Positions 18,954-25,982 of a stretch of 64,000 nucleotides of DNA are shown here, piece after piece. The stretch covers positions 2,728,001 through 2,792,000 of the forward strand of contig NZ_LT964979.1 in assembly GCF_900240335.1 (NCBI RefSeq), given 5' to 3'. Both the position numbers and the translations under genes were made by a program. Origin of the DNA: Flavimobilis massiliensis (GTDB taxonomy: Bacteria; Actinomycetota; Actinomycetes; Actinomycetales; Cellulomonadaceae). Under the pieces are notes generated by a model. That model did no database searches and was not told the origin of the DNA. It worked only from the letters and a program-made list of their open reading frames with translations. Numbering within the stretch: the stretch's first letter is position 1; every line of letters begins with the position of its first letter.

Positions 18954-19015
18954 CGCAGGTCCTCGATGTCGGGGGCGAGGATCGCAGCGGCGCGCTCCTG
19001 GTCGGACGTGCTCAT
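18950..19015 (-). pseudogene. Remnant of PTS EIIB component (21 codons)
   Basis: A 21-codon frame MSTSDQERAAAILA...PDIEDLR has an ATG overlapping the regulator stop (ATGA) and a TGA overlapping the EIIA start. Glucose/GlcNAc-type EIIB proteins in this position are about 75-95 residues, begin with a similar ILAALGG-type helix and need a central CxTRLR phosphorylation site. Here the first helix appears joined directly to a typical C-terminal end and the whole core with the active Cys is gone. Translational coupling is kept. It may be a true deletion or an assembly collapse; the identity rests on context and the two ends. Confidence 0.55.
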
Positions 19016-19847
19016 GAGGCTCCTTCAGGGGTGGGTGTGAGGGCTTCAGGGATGTGGGGCGCGGTGGGTGCGGGACGGGGGACGAGCATGGGCCGTGCCT
19101 CGCGGAGGGGGACGAAGACGCTGTAGCGGTCGCCGCGGTACGTCGACTGGGTGTACATCACGGCGGTCTGGCCGGCGTAGGTGCGCCGCTGGGTGCGCAT
19201 GACGGCGTGCTGCGTCGTCATGCCGAGGAGCCTGGCTTCGTCGGGGGTCGCGTCGTCCGCCTGGAGCGTGTCCTCGCCCCACGTGGGGGCGAGGTCGAGC
19301 GCGCGGAGGACGGTGTAGAGGCTGTCGGGGACGCCGTCGGTGAGGAGGTCGGGGGCCTGGCTCTTTTACACATCTGACGCTGCCGCCGACGCCTCGCCGG
19401 NGCGGGGATCCACGAGGACTCGATGCTCATGGGTGTGCCGTCGGCGGTGCGGAGGCGGGCGACGTGGTGGACGGGCGCGTCGACGTCGAGGTCGAGGGCG
19501 CGGGCGACGCGAGGGCTCGCGGGGCCGGTCGTAGCCTCGAGCACCTCGGCGCCGGGTTTGAGGCCGCGGCGGCGGGCTTCCTCGCTGAACGTCGTGAGGC
19601 GCATCTCGAAGTCGGCGTGGTGGGGGGCGACGAAGGTGCCGCGGCCTTGCTCGCGGACGAGGGTGCCCTCGGTGACGAGGGCGTCGAGGGCCTGGCGGAC
19701 GGTCATGCGGGAGACGTCGAAGCGTTCGGTGAGGGCGCGCTCGGAGGGCACGGCGTCGCCGACCTCGAGCTCGGTGGCGATGAGGTCGGTGAGGTAGTCG
19801 CGCACGACGAGGTGCTTGTGGCGGCGTGCAGCCTGCTGCGGCGTCAT
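19012..19847 (-). CDS. GntR/HutC-family (DasR-like) regulator, interrupted by adapter sequence
   Basis: From ATG 19847 the product begins with a GntR winged helix (about residues 10-75: VPSERALTERFDVSRMTVRQAL) and continues into a UTRA effector-binding domain (LRTADGTPMSIESSWIP). At 19401-19361 an N and about 40 nt of Nextera-like adapter break the frame. The UTRA domain then resumes on the other side (DSLYTVLRALDLAPTWGED ... GDRYSVFVPL) and ends at 19012. The underlying gene is probably intact, about 265 residues. HutC-type regulators of this kind sense amino-sugar phosphates; three dre-like operators nearby match DasR/NagR recognition. It overlaps the EIIB remnant by 4 nt. Confidence 0.8.
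19361..19401. other. Nextera adapter remnant and N at a scaffold joint
   Basis: CTCTTTTACACATCTGACGC at 19361-19380, followed by TGCCG, matches the Nextera read-1 mosaic end (CTCTTATACACATCTGACGC then TGCCGACGA) apart from one base and a small duplication. It is followed by an N at 19401. It splits the regulator gene and is not genomic. Confidence 0.92.
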
Positions 19848-19920
19848 GGCGCTGGTCCCCCTCCCTGGGTGGTCCCGCCGTCGGGACGTGGTCTCCGTCG
19901 TCGGAGCGCTTGACACATCA

Positions 19921-19936
19921 TCATGTCTAGACCACT
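19921..19936. promoter_or_regulatory. dre-like operator 1
   Basis: TCATGTCTAGACCACT agrees with the DasR consensus A[C/G]TGGTCTAGACCA[C/G]T at 13 of 16 positions. It lies between the divergent regulator and EIIC genes. A TTGACA at 19910-19915 lies just beside it. Confidence 0.7.
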
Positions 19937-19945
19937 GTGGTGGCA

Positions 19946-19961
19946 AGTGGTCCAGACAACT
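19946..19961. promoter_or_regulatory. dre-like operator 2
   Basis: AGTGGTCCAGACAACT agrees with the same 16-bp consensus at 14 positions and starts 25 bp after the first site, so two dimers could sit close to the same helix region. Confidence 0.7.
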
Positions 19962-20102
19962 TGTCCCACGACTGTACGCCAGGACTCGGGGGACGACCGA
20001 CGACGGTCGCCGCCGACGCGCCACCGGCTCCACGCCATCACCTCACGACCACCGTCCGGCGACGCACCGAAGCCTCACCGTGACGTGACCCGAGAGAGTG
20101 CC

Positions 20103-20804
20103 ATGACCACGGTCGACCAGACCGCAGCACGCACGAAGCGGACCACCCCAGGGTTCGCCCAGCTCTAGCGCGTGGGCCGTTCCCTCATGCTTCCCATCGC
20201 CTCGCTCCCCGCCGCGGCGCTGCTGCTGCTGCGCCTGGGGCAGCCCGACATGCTCGGCGCCGACGGCTTCGGCAAGAACGCCGACTGGCTCGCCCCTGTC
20301 GCTCAGGTCCTCGCGGCCGCCGGTGACGCACTCCTCGGCAACCTCCCGATGCTCTTCGTGATCAGTGTCGCCGTCCTCATCGGCGTCCTCGCCGCCTTCA
20401 TCTACCCGGCCTTCGACGCCGCGTTCACCGCGGCCGGCGACTGGGTCACCGGCTCGGCCGTCGTGGGTGGTTTCGTCATCGGCACGCTCAACCGCCTGCT
20501 CGTGCCCTTCGGTCTCCACCGCCTGCTCAACTCGATGCCGTGGTTCCAGTTCGGTGACTTCACGAACGCAGCCGGCAACGTCGTCCACGGTGACAACCCG
20601 CGCTCTTGCGCTGGCGACCCGGCCGCAGGCATGTTCCAGGCGGGCTTCTTCCCGCTGCTGCCCTGCAGCTCGTCGCAGCGACGTGCCGTGAAGGAGCGGC
20701 TCGTTCGGCTCCGGTCGGCGTGTGCGGGGAGGCAGCAGGCGACCCGGCGCTCGCGGAGCTTGCGTTCTAGCCCGCGGGCGGCACGGACGACGACGGGCCG
20801 GTGA
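20103..20804 (+). pseudogene. Degraded PTS EIIC permease (glucose/N-acetylglucosamine type)
   Basis: From ATG 20103 the frame reads 21 codons, then TAG at 20166 where homologues have Gln (AQL-stop-RVGRSLMLPIA), then 212 more codons to 20804. The middle is clear EIIC: SLMLPIASLPAAALLL, LGQPDMLGADGFGKNADWLAP, then NLPMLF joined straight to a segment from much later in the family (LAAFIYPAFDAAFTAAGDW, NRLLVPFGLHRLLNSMPWF), so about 100 residues are missing near 20358. After GFFP the sequence no longer resembles EIIC and lacks the last helices. Length is 234 codons against roughly 400-430. Non-functional as assembled; a misassembly is possible. Confidence 0.8.
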
Positions 20805-20829
20805 GGGGTGATCCTCGCCGGCCCGTCGT
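20790..20829 (+). terminator. Terminator after the EIIC remnant
   Basis: ACGACGGGCCGG (20790-20801) pairs perfectly with CCGGCCCGTCGT (20818-20829), with an inner GAGG/CCTC pair. It lies between convergent EIIC and HPr genes. Confidence 0.75.
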
Positions 20830-20955
20830 GCTGGGTCATGTGCTCCCGCGCTGTGCCGCGTGTACTTGTGTCATGTGCACGCGGGGCTCCTGACGCTCAG
20901 GCGCCTCGTTGCGCAGAGGCCCTGATGCTCAGGTGGTGCGCCGTGCCGGCGTGCC

Positions 20956-21222
20956 TCAGATGGTCTCCTGGCTGAGGAACGCCTCGAGGGCGTCGAGCGC
21001 GGTGACGTCGTCGGGACCGTCGCCCTCGGTGCGGAGCGTGACGACTTCGCCTGCGGCTGCGCCGAGCGTCATGACGCCGAGGATCGAGGCGGCGTCGACG
21101 GGCGCGTCCTCGCCGCGCGAGATCGTCACGGCGACGGGCTGCTTGCCGGCCTCCTGGACGAACATCGCGGCCGGGCGGGCGTGGAGCCCCTCGAGAATCG
21201 CGACGGTGACAGTACGTTCCAT
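20956..21222 (-). CDS. ptsH: Phosphocarrier protein HPr
   Basis: 88 residues. GLHARPA places the phosphorylated His at residue 14, and Ser46 in AASILGVMTLG is at the position of the HPr-kinase regulatory serine, although kinase HprK is not seen here. HPr carries phosphate from Enzyme I to sugar-specific EIIA proteins. The start has a good AAGGAG about 8 nt upstream. A near-perfect dre operator lies 58 bp before the start, so it is likely controlled by the same DasR-like regulator as the neighbouring PTS genes. HPr is intact and general, so it can serve other PTS transporters. Confidence 0.96.
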   Translation of the reverse strand: MERTVTVAILEGLHARPAAMFVQEAGKQPVAVTISRGEDAPVDAASILGVMTLGAAAGEVVTLRTEGDGPDDVTALDALEAFLSQETI

Positions 21223-21279
21223 GGTCGAGCTCCTTCGCTCCGTGTGTGTATCGGGTTGATCCTAGGTGCTGCGAGGCCC

Positions 21280-21295
21280 TCTGGTCTAGACCACT
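21280..21295. promoter_or_regulatory. dre-like operator 3, upstream of ptsH
   Basis: TCTGGTCTAGACCACT matches the DasR dre consensus at 15 of 16 positions and is the best of the three sites. It lies between ptsH and the tRNA gene. Confidence 0.8.
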
Positions 21296-21348
21296 CCCCG
21301 AGTGTATTCCGTGGGACGATCGTGCCTGCCGCGCGGCGCCGCGCGCGG

Positions 21349-21422
21349 GCCCCCGTAGCCCAACCGGCAGAGGCAGTCGGCTTAAACCCGACGCAGTGTG
21401 GGTTCGAGTCCCACCGGGGGCA
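21349..21422 (+). tRNA. tRNA with anticodon UAA (reads UUA, Leu) and a short variable loop
   Basis: A 74-nt cloverleaf: acceptor GCCCCCG/CGGGGGC, anticodon stem GTCGG/CCGAC around loop CTTAAAC with anticodon TAA at 21383-21385, a 5-nt variable loop GCAGT, T arm GTGGG-TTCGAGT-CCCAC, discriminator A at 21422. The following bases are CCG, so CCA is not fully encoded. UAA specifies leucine, and Leu tRNAs normally have a long variable arm, which is absent here. The fold is convincing; the amino acid is inferred from the anticodon. Confidence 0.85.
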
Positions 21423-21600
21423 CCGACTTTCGGTAGCTGTGCCGCGATGTCCGTCGTTCCTGGCATGCTTGGACCAGTTCCGCACGCGTCGGGACGAGCG
21501 GGAACGATGTGGGGACCGCGCGCGTTCCACCACACAGAACGCGCAACAACGCGAGCAGCCCGGACGACCGCCCGGACTGTGACGACTGCCAGGAGGAACA

Positions 21601-22434
21601 GTGAGCAACCCCGTCTTCACGTCGAGCCGGGCCTTCCAGGACCCCGTGCAGCAGCGCGGGAACCAGGCTCAGGGCTACGACTACGGCACCGCGGCGTCCG
21701 CCGCGACGCTCGAGAACATGTACGCGCAGCCGTCGGCCACGCCCGTGCAGACGAACCGTCTTACGTACGACGACGTCATCGTCAAGACCGGCGGGCTCCT
21801 CGCGCTCGTCGTCATCGCGGCAGCCGTCTCCTGGCAGCTGTCGCCCGCGATGCCCGGCCTGTACATCGCCGGCGCGATCATCGGTTTCGTCCTCGCGCTC
21901 ATCAACATCTTCAAGAAGTCGCCGAGCCCCGCGCTCATCATGGGCTACGCCGTCGCCGAGGGTGTCTTCCTCGGTGGACTCTCGGTCTTCCTCGACACGA
22001 TCTACCCGGGCGTCGCCATGCAGGCGCTCATCGCGACCGTCGTCACCTTCGCCGTCGTCCTCATCGGATTCAAGAGCGGCAAGCTCCGCACCTCACCGAA
22101 GCTCACGAAGATGTTCTTCATCGCGATGATCTCCTACGCGGCGTTCTCGCTCGTCAACCTCGGGCTCATGCTCTTCGGCGCGACCGACACCGCTTGGGGT
22201 CTGCGCTCCGGCGTCGAGATCGCCGACTTCCCGCTCGGCGTCATCATCGGTGCCGTCGCGGTCCTCCTCGCGTCCTACTCGCTCGTCATGGACTTCGAGC
22301 AGATCAAGCACGGCGTCGAGGTCGGCGTCGCCCGCAACCTCGCCTGGGCGTTCGCGTTCGGCCTCGTCGTGACGCTCGTCTGGCTGTACGTCGAGTTCCT
22401 GCGCATCTTCGCGATCCTCGCCGGTCGCGACTGA
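21601..22434 (+). CDS. Bax inhibitor-1/YccA family membrane protein
   Basis: 277 residues, GTG start with a strong AGGAGGA 3-4 nt upstream. The first 65 residues are soluble and polar (GNQAQGYDYGT); then seven hydrophobic helices follow, ending near 275. ALIMGYAVAEGVFLGGLSVFLD, SYAAFSLVNLGLMLFG and MDFEQIKHGVEVG are characteristic of the actinobacterial YccA branch of TMBIM proteins; the Asp/Glu set in the last helices forms the pH-sensitive gate in characterised relatives. The family leaks calcium or protons across membranes and modulates FtsH-type proteolysis in E. coli; the role in Actinobacteria is unknown. Ends in a strong terminator. Confidence 0.9.
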   Translation: MSNPVFTSSRAFQDPVQQRGNQAQGYDYGTAASAATLENMYAQPSATPVQTNRLTYDDVIVKTGGLLALVVIAAAVSWQLSPAMPGLYIAGAIIGFVLALINIFKKSPSPALIMGYAVAEGVFLGGLSVFLDTIYPGVAMQALIATVVTFAVVLIGFKSGKLRTSPKLTKMFFIAMISYAAFSLVNLGLMLFGATDTAWGLRSGVEIADFPLGVIIGAVAVLLASYSLVMDFEQIKHGVEVGVARNLAWAFAFGLVVTLVWLYVEFLRIFAILAGRD

Positions 22435-22484
22435 CGTCAGCACCAGGCGCGACGGCTCACTGACCAACGCGGCTGCACGCTTCC

Positions 22485-22520
22485 CGACGCGGCTGCCCCT
22501 CTTCCGGGGCAGCCGCGTCG
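22485..22520 (+). terminator. Terminator after the YccA-family gene
   Basis: A perfect 15-bp stem (22485-22499 with 22506-22520) around a 6-nt loop begins about 50 nt after the stop. Confidence 0.85.
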
Positions 22521-22563
22521 TTGCATGCGCTGCAGCGCACTGTGCCTCAGGCTGCCTGCGGGG

Positions 22564-22823
22564 GCCGTTGGGCTGCCCACGGTGGTCCTCGGTTGACCGG
22601 GGTGGCCATCTGGTCGTGTCGACCGGGATGGCCGTCTGGTCGTGTCGACCGGGATGGCCGTCTGGCCGTGTCGACCGGGATGGCCGTCTGGCCGTGTCGA
22701 CCGGGATGGCCGTCTGGCCGTGTCGACCGGGATGGCCGTCTGGCCGTGTTGACCGGGATGGCCGTCTGGCCGTCCGCGGTGGTACTCGGGCTGGCACGCC
22801 GGCCGTCGGGCTGCCCACAGTGG
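22564..22823 (+). repeat. 26-bp minisatellite (7 copies) with flanking imperfect repeat
   Basis: The unit GACCGGGATGGCCGTCTGGC plus CGTGTC begins at 22595, 22621, 22647, 22673, 22699, 22725 and 22751, a strict 26-bp period with a few point changes in the first copies and a partial last copy. A 22-bp sequence (GCCGTTGGGCTGCCCACGGT and variant) flanks both sides, at 22565 and 22803. The unit is not a multiple of three and codes nothing credible on either strand. The remainder of the 528-bp gap holds a terminator and a TACCCT -10 candidate at 22905 for the FKBP gene. Confidence 0.95.
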
Positions 22824-22962
22824 GGGAGGCCCGCGCTGGGAGCACGGTTGGGGGAGCGATGGATGCACTGCGCGGCACCACGTGTAGACCTGCGCCCGGC
22901 CCACTACCCTTGACCGAGGCCTCGCGACCGCGAGGCGCTACCACGACGAGAGGTTCGACACC

Positions 22963-23364
22963 GTGGCAACCCTTCCCCAGGCATCCGGCGGCTTCGGCGA
23001 CAAGCCGGTGCTGACCTTCCCCGACACCGAGGCTCCCGCTGAGCTCGAGGTCCAGGTCCTCGTCCAGGGCACGGGCGACACCATCGAGGCCGGCGACAAC
23101 ATCGTCGTCAACTACCTCGGCCAGACGTGGGGCGGGCACGTCTTCGACAACTCCTACGACCGCGGCTCGGCGATCGACTTCCCGATCGGCCTCGGCCGGG
23201 TCATCGGCGGCTGGGACGAGGGCCTCGTCGGCAAGCAGGTCGGCTCGCGCGTCCTCCTCTCGATCCCGCCGCACCACGGCTACGGCTCGCGCGGCGTCCC
23301 GCAGGCCGGTATCGGTGGCGACGACGTCCTCGTCTTCGTCGTCGACATCCTCGGCACCAACTGA
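22963..23364 (+). CDS. FKBP-type peptidyl-prolyl cis-trans isomerase
   Basis: 133 residues, GTG start. A single FKBP domain without signal peptide, so cytoplasmic. Active-site motifs include VNYLGQTWGGHVFDNSYDRG, FPIGLGRVIGGWDEGLVG and IPPHHGYGSRG; V-I-x-G-W is the floor of the pocket, and the last strand VLVFVVDIL closes the barrel. It speeds prolyl bond rotation in folding proteins. A TACCCT sequence at 22905-22910 may be its -10 with a leader near 45 nt. A perfect terminator follows, so the gene is probably monocistronic. It lies just downstream of the minisatellite. Confidence 0.95.
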   Translation: MATLPQASGGFGDKPVLTFPDTEAPAELEVQVLVQGTGDTIEAGDNIVVNYLGQTWGGHVFDNSYDRGSAIDFPIGLGRVIGGWDEGLVGKQVGSRVLLSIPPHHGYGSRGVPQAGIGGDDVLVFVVDILGTN

Positions 23365-23382
23365 GCGCAGCAGCGCGTTTGT

Positions 23383-23415
23383 CCTCGGGGGCGGCCATCG
23401 CGGCCGCCCCCGAGG
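23383..23415 (+). terminator. Terminator after the FKBP gene
   Basis: CCTCGGGGGCGGCC (23383-23396) pairs perfectly with GGCCGCCCCCGAGG (23402-23415) around a 5-nt loop. Confidence 0.85.
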
Positions 23416-23543
23416 TGTATCTGGGCACGTCCCGGAGCGTCGTGACGTGGCCTGTCGCGCCACCGGGTCCGCCGTACCCAGAGACTCGTCAGGAGTCAGA
23501 GGCTCATCAGGAGTCAGAGACTCGTCTGGTGCCCAGGGAACCG

Positions 23544-25442
23544 TCACAAGGGGACGGGGTCGTCGGGGGCCCTTCCGGTGTCGCTTGAAGGGCCGGACGG
23601 TGCGCGGCCCTGGTTTTCGTTCCCGACCTGGTTCTCGTCCTCGGCCGAAGCGTGAGGCGGCACTTCTGAGGTGTTCGCGCGGGGATCGGCGATCATGCCC
23701 GTGGTGGCCATCGCCTGTGATGGCGTCGGCGGATCTGTGGGCGGGGTGCCGCGAGTGATGTCGTTGGCCCCGCCGATCGCGGCGCGCGTCGTGCTGGCGC
23801 GTCCTGTGGGTGAGGTCCAAGTGAGCGTCGAGGGGCGGAGCCGTCCTGCGCCTGGTTCGTCGGCCACCTGGACCGACCAGGATCCTGCGTGCTTGAGTCG
23901 ATGGTGCATCCGGCAGAGGTGAGCGAGGTTCGACGCGGACGTGGACCCGCCCTCCTCCCAAGCCTCGACGTGGTCGAGGTCGCACGCCTCGGCGCGACGG
24001 CGACACAGCGGGAACCGGCACGTCTCGTCGCGGAGCTGCGCGAAGACGCGCAGGTGCGACGGGACGCGGTATGTCGACCTCGACATGTCGAGCGGTACTC
24101 CCGTGTGCGGATCGGTGAGGATTCGCCGCAATGACGGACTCTGTGCGGCAAGCGCTCGAGCCGTGTCCCGGTCGATCGGGCCCGCCCCGACGAGCTCGCC
24201 GTGCGCCGCGTCTCGATGCTCGCCGTGCGCCGCGCCCCGATGCTCGACGTCAGGACCTGGCCCGTCAGTGTCGCCGTGGAGCAGCGGGTCCTCGGCGAGC
24301 CAGTCGACGGGGACGAGAACGGCAACTGTCGGCACGATGCCGTAGATATCGATGTCGCAGGCCGCGGACGCAGCGTGTGCATCGTCGTCCCCGAGGGCCT
24401 CCGCGTGAGCGGCCTCTAGCATGCGCTGCTGGCTGCCGGTGAGACCGGCCGGAGTCTTACCGGCCGGTGTCTGACCGGCCGGTGTCTGACCGGCCCGCGT
24501 CTGAGCGCCGGGTGCCTGTCCTGTGGCCGCCTGGCCGGCCGGCGTCGGACCGTCTCCGGACTCATCGGCAGCAGCCTGGTCCTGCGCGCTCTCGCGTACC
24601 CGCGCCGCCGACGTCCCGTGTCCAGCGTCGTGATGCGGGATGAGCAGGGCGCTGTCGGCGAGTGCATACGCCATGAGTGCGTCGGCGCGGAGCTGGGAGA
24701 GCGTCCGCGGGTCCTCGGGGGAGCGGGCCGCCATCGCGGCATCCGTGCAACGGTTGTAGATCGCGTGCGCGGCGACCGCTGGCAGATGGGCCGTGAGGGT
24801 CGACATACCGTCGCGTGGCGGCGTGAGGAGCACGTGACGACCTGCGCGTGCGCGACGGTGCCGGACGTCGACCGACTCCGGGTGGTGCAGTTCGCGACGG
24901 CGCCGGGCGAACGACTGGAGACCGGCGGCCGTAACCGTCGGAGCCTTCTCGAGGATCTCGGACTCGAGCGTCGTACGCGCTTCCGGCGGAAGCGTTGTGA
25001 GCTCCTCGAGCGCGACCGTGACGTGCCGTTCCGAGACCTGGCCGTCGAGGAGCGCCTTCCAAAGCCGGGGGTGCTCCTCGGCGGTCGTCCGCGCGTCCTC
25101 CCAGGCGCGCCTCACCGAGCCTTCCGGCATGCGGAGTGTCGTGGCGACCTCCGCGATACCTGAGCGGTGCGCGGCCTCGACCGCTCGTGAGGACGCGAGC
25201 GCGATGTCGGGGACGCGCTCCGCGTGCGCCGCCTCCTGGTCGGCGAGCACGCCGAGGTGCGCGAGGGCTCGCGCCTTCATCGCGGCGGCCGTCCGGATGG
25301 TGCGCTCGGCCTGCTCGACGGCGCGCAGGACGACGTCCTGGAGCTCGCGCAGGCGGATGCCCTCCTCCACCCAGGCCGCGTGGCTGTCGGGTGGGGGAGC
25401 ATCGCTGCGATCGCGGTGCACGCGACCCTGCTCGTCCGCCAT
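23544..25442 (-). CDS. DUF222 / HNH endonuclease domain protein (13E12-like)
   Basis: 632 residues from ATG 25442. The N-terminal two thirds is the helical DUF222 region (AAAMKARALAHLGVLADQEAAH, TLRMPEGSVRRAWEDA, DGQVSERHV). A low-complexity linker near 335-375 repeats AGQTP-type units. The C-terminal HNH module has CRFPLCRRRAEACDLDHVEAW and NLAHLCRMHHRLKHAG, with the expected Cys, His and Asn ligands. Such multicopy actinobacterial proteins are linked to DNA damage or mobile introns; nuclease activity is inferred. ATG 25442 is preferred over 25496 and 25511 because a -10 (TAGAAT) lies 7 nt before it and an SOS box directly upstream, giving a leaderless, damage-induced transcript. Confidence 0.85.
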   Translation of the reverse strand: MADEQGRVHRDRSDAPPPDSHAAWVEEGIRLRELQDVVLRAVEQAERTIRTAAAMKARALAHLGVLADQEAAHAERVPDIALASSRAVEAAHRSGIAEVATTLRMPEGSVRRAWEDARTTAEEHPRLWKALLDGQVSERHVTVALEELTTLPPEARTTLESEILEKAPTVTAAGLQSFARRRRELHHPESVDVRHRRARAGRHVLLTPPRDGMSTLTAHLPAVAAHAIYNRCTDAAMAARSPEDPRTLSQLRADALMAYALADSALLIPHHDAGHGTSAARVRESAQDQAAADESGDGPTPAGQAATGQAPGAQTRAGQTPAGQTPAGKTPAGLTGSQQRMLEAAHAEALGDDDAHAASAACDIDIYGIVPTVAVLVPVDWLAEDPLLHGDTDGPGPDVEHRGAAHGEHRDAAHGELVGAGPIDRDTARALAAQSPSLRRILTDPHTGVPLDMSRSTYRVPSHLRVFAQLRDETCRFPLCRRRAEACDLDHVEAWEEGGSTSASNLAHLCRMHHRLKHAGSWSVQVADEPGAGRLRPSTLTWTSPTGRASTTRAAIGGANDITRGTPPTDPPTPSQAMATTGMIADPRANTSEVPPHASAEDENQVGNENQGRAPSGPSSDTGRAPDDPVPL

Positions 25443-25449
25443 ATGACAG

Positions 25450-25471
25450 ATTCTACCGAACAGGTGTTCGA
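25450..25471 (-). promoter_or_regulatory. LexA SOS box and -10 element of the DUF222/HNH gene
   Basis: On the minus strand TCGAACACCTGTTCGG (25471-25456) matches the actinobacterial LexA site TCGAAC-N4-GTTCGA except for the last base and abuts TAGAAT (25455-25450), which lies 7 nt before the ATG. Bound LexA would cover the promoter. Confidence 0.8.
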
Positions 25472-25592
25472 TTTGTTCGTCGCAAGTCGCTGGCATCGGG
25501 GTGAGATGCATCGCGCGAGAGGGTGAGGTGAGGGTGGGGTGTGCATGGCGCCCTGGACGCGAGCGACGATGCGGCTCTGTCGCAGGGAGACC

Positions 25593-25704
25593 GCGTCCGC
25601 AGCCCCGCGTCCGCAGCCCCGCGTCCGCAGCCCCGCGTCCGCAGCCCCGCGTCCGCAGCCCCGCGTCCGCAGCCCCGCGTCCGCAGCCCCGCGTCCGCAG
25701 CTCC
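25593..25704 (+). repeat. 14-bp tandem repeat (GCGTCCGCAGCCCC x8)
   Basis: Eight copies in exact 14-bp register, the last with one change. The unit is not a multiple of three and the frames through it are not credible proteins. Confidence 0.95.
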
Positions 25705-25970
25705 GCCCCGCAGACGCGTCCCGCGCTCCATACCCCGCGCTCCGTACCCCGCGTCCGCAGCCCCGCGCCCGCAGACGCGTCCCGCGCTCCGTACCCCGCG
25801 TCCCGAGCGCCGCGCTCCGCGCCACGCGCGCCGTGGCACGCGCTCCGTACCCCGCGTCCCGAGCGCCGCGTCCCGAGCGCCGCGCCCCGCGCCACGCGCG
25901 CCGTGGCACGCGCTCAGTGCCCCCGTACCCCGTGCTCCGTACCCCGCGCTCCACACCCCACACCCCGGGC
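25705..25970 (+). repeat. Degenerate repeat tract continuing from the 14-bp array
   Basis: About 265 bp of diverged units built on CCGCGCTCCGTACC and CCGCGTCCCGAGCG. A 28-bp stretch (25818-25845) recurs exactly at 25888-25915, 70 bp later, and each copy contains the small hairpin GCCACG/CGTGGC. No gene is visible. Confidence 0.85.
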
Positions 25971-25976
25971 TACTCT
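25971..25976 (+). promoter_or_regulatory. -10 element of a probable leaderless promoter (LLM oxidoreductase)
   Basis: TACTCT followed by 6 nt and ATG 25983. Confidence 0.5.
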
Positions 25977-25982
25977 CGACCC

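Noticed and set aside
19012..19360. Separate small gene starting within the UTRA half of the GntR regulator
   Set aside because: The sequence continues the UTRA domain of the upstream half; the break is caused by adapter sequence, not by a gene boundary.
22595..22776. Possible CRISPR array
   Set aside because: The 26-bp units are directly contiguous with no unique spacers, and no cas gene is present.
24416..24742. Repeat-rich frames opposite the DUF222/HNH linker
   Set aside because: They are shadows of the low-complexity linker; the HNH and DUF222 motifs are only found in the minus-strand frame 23544-25442.
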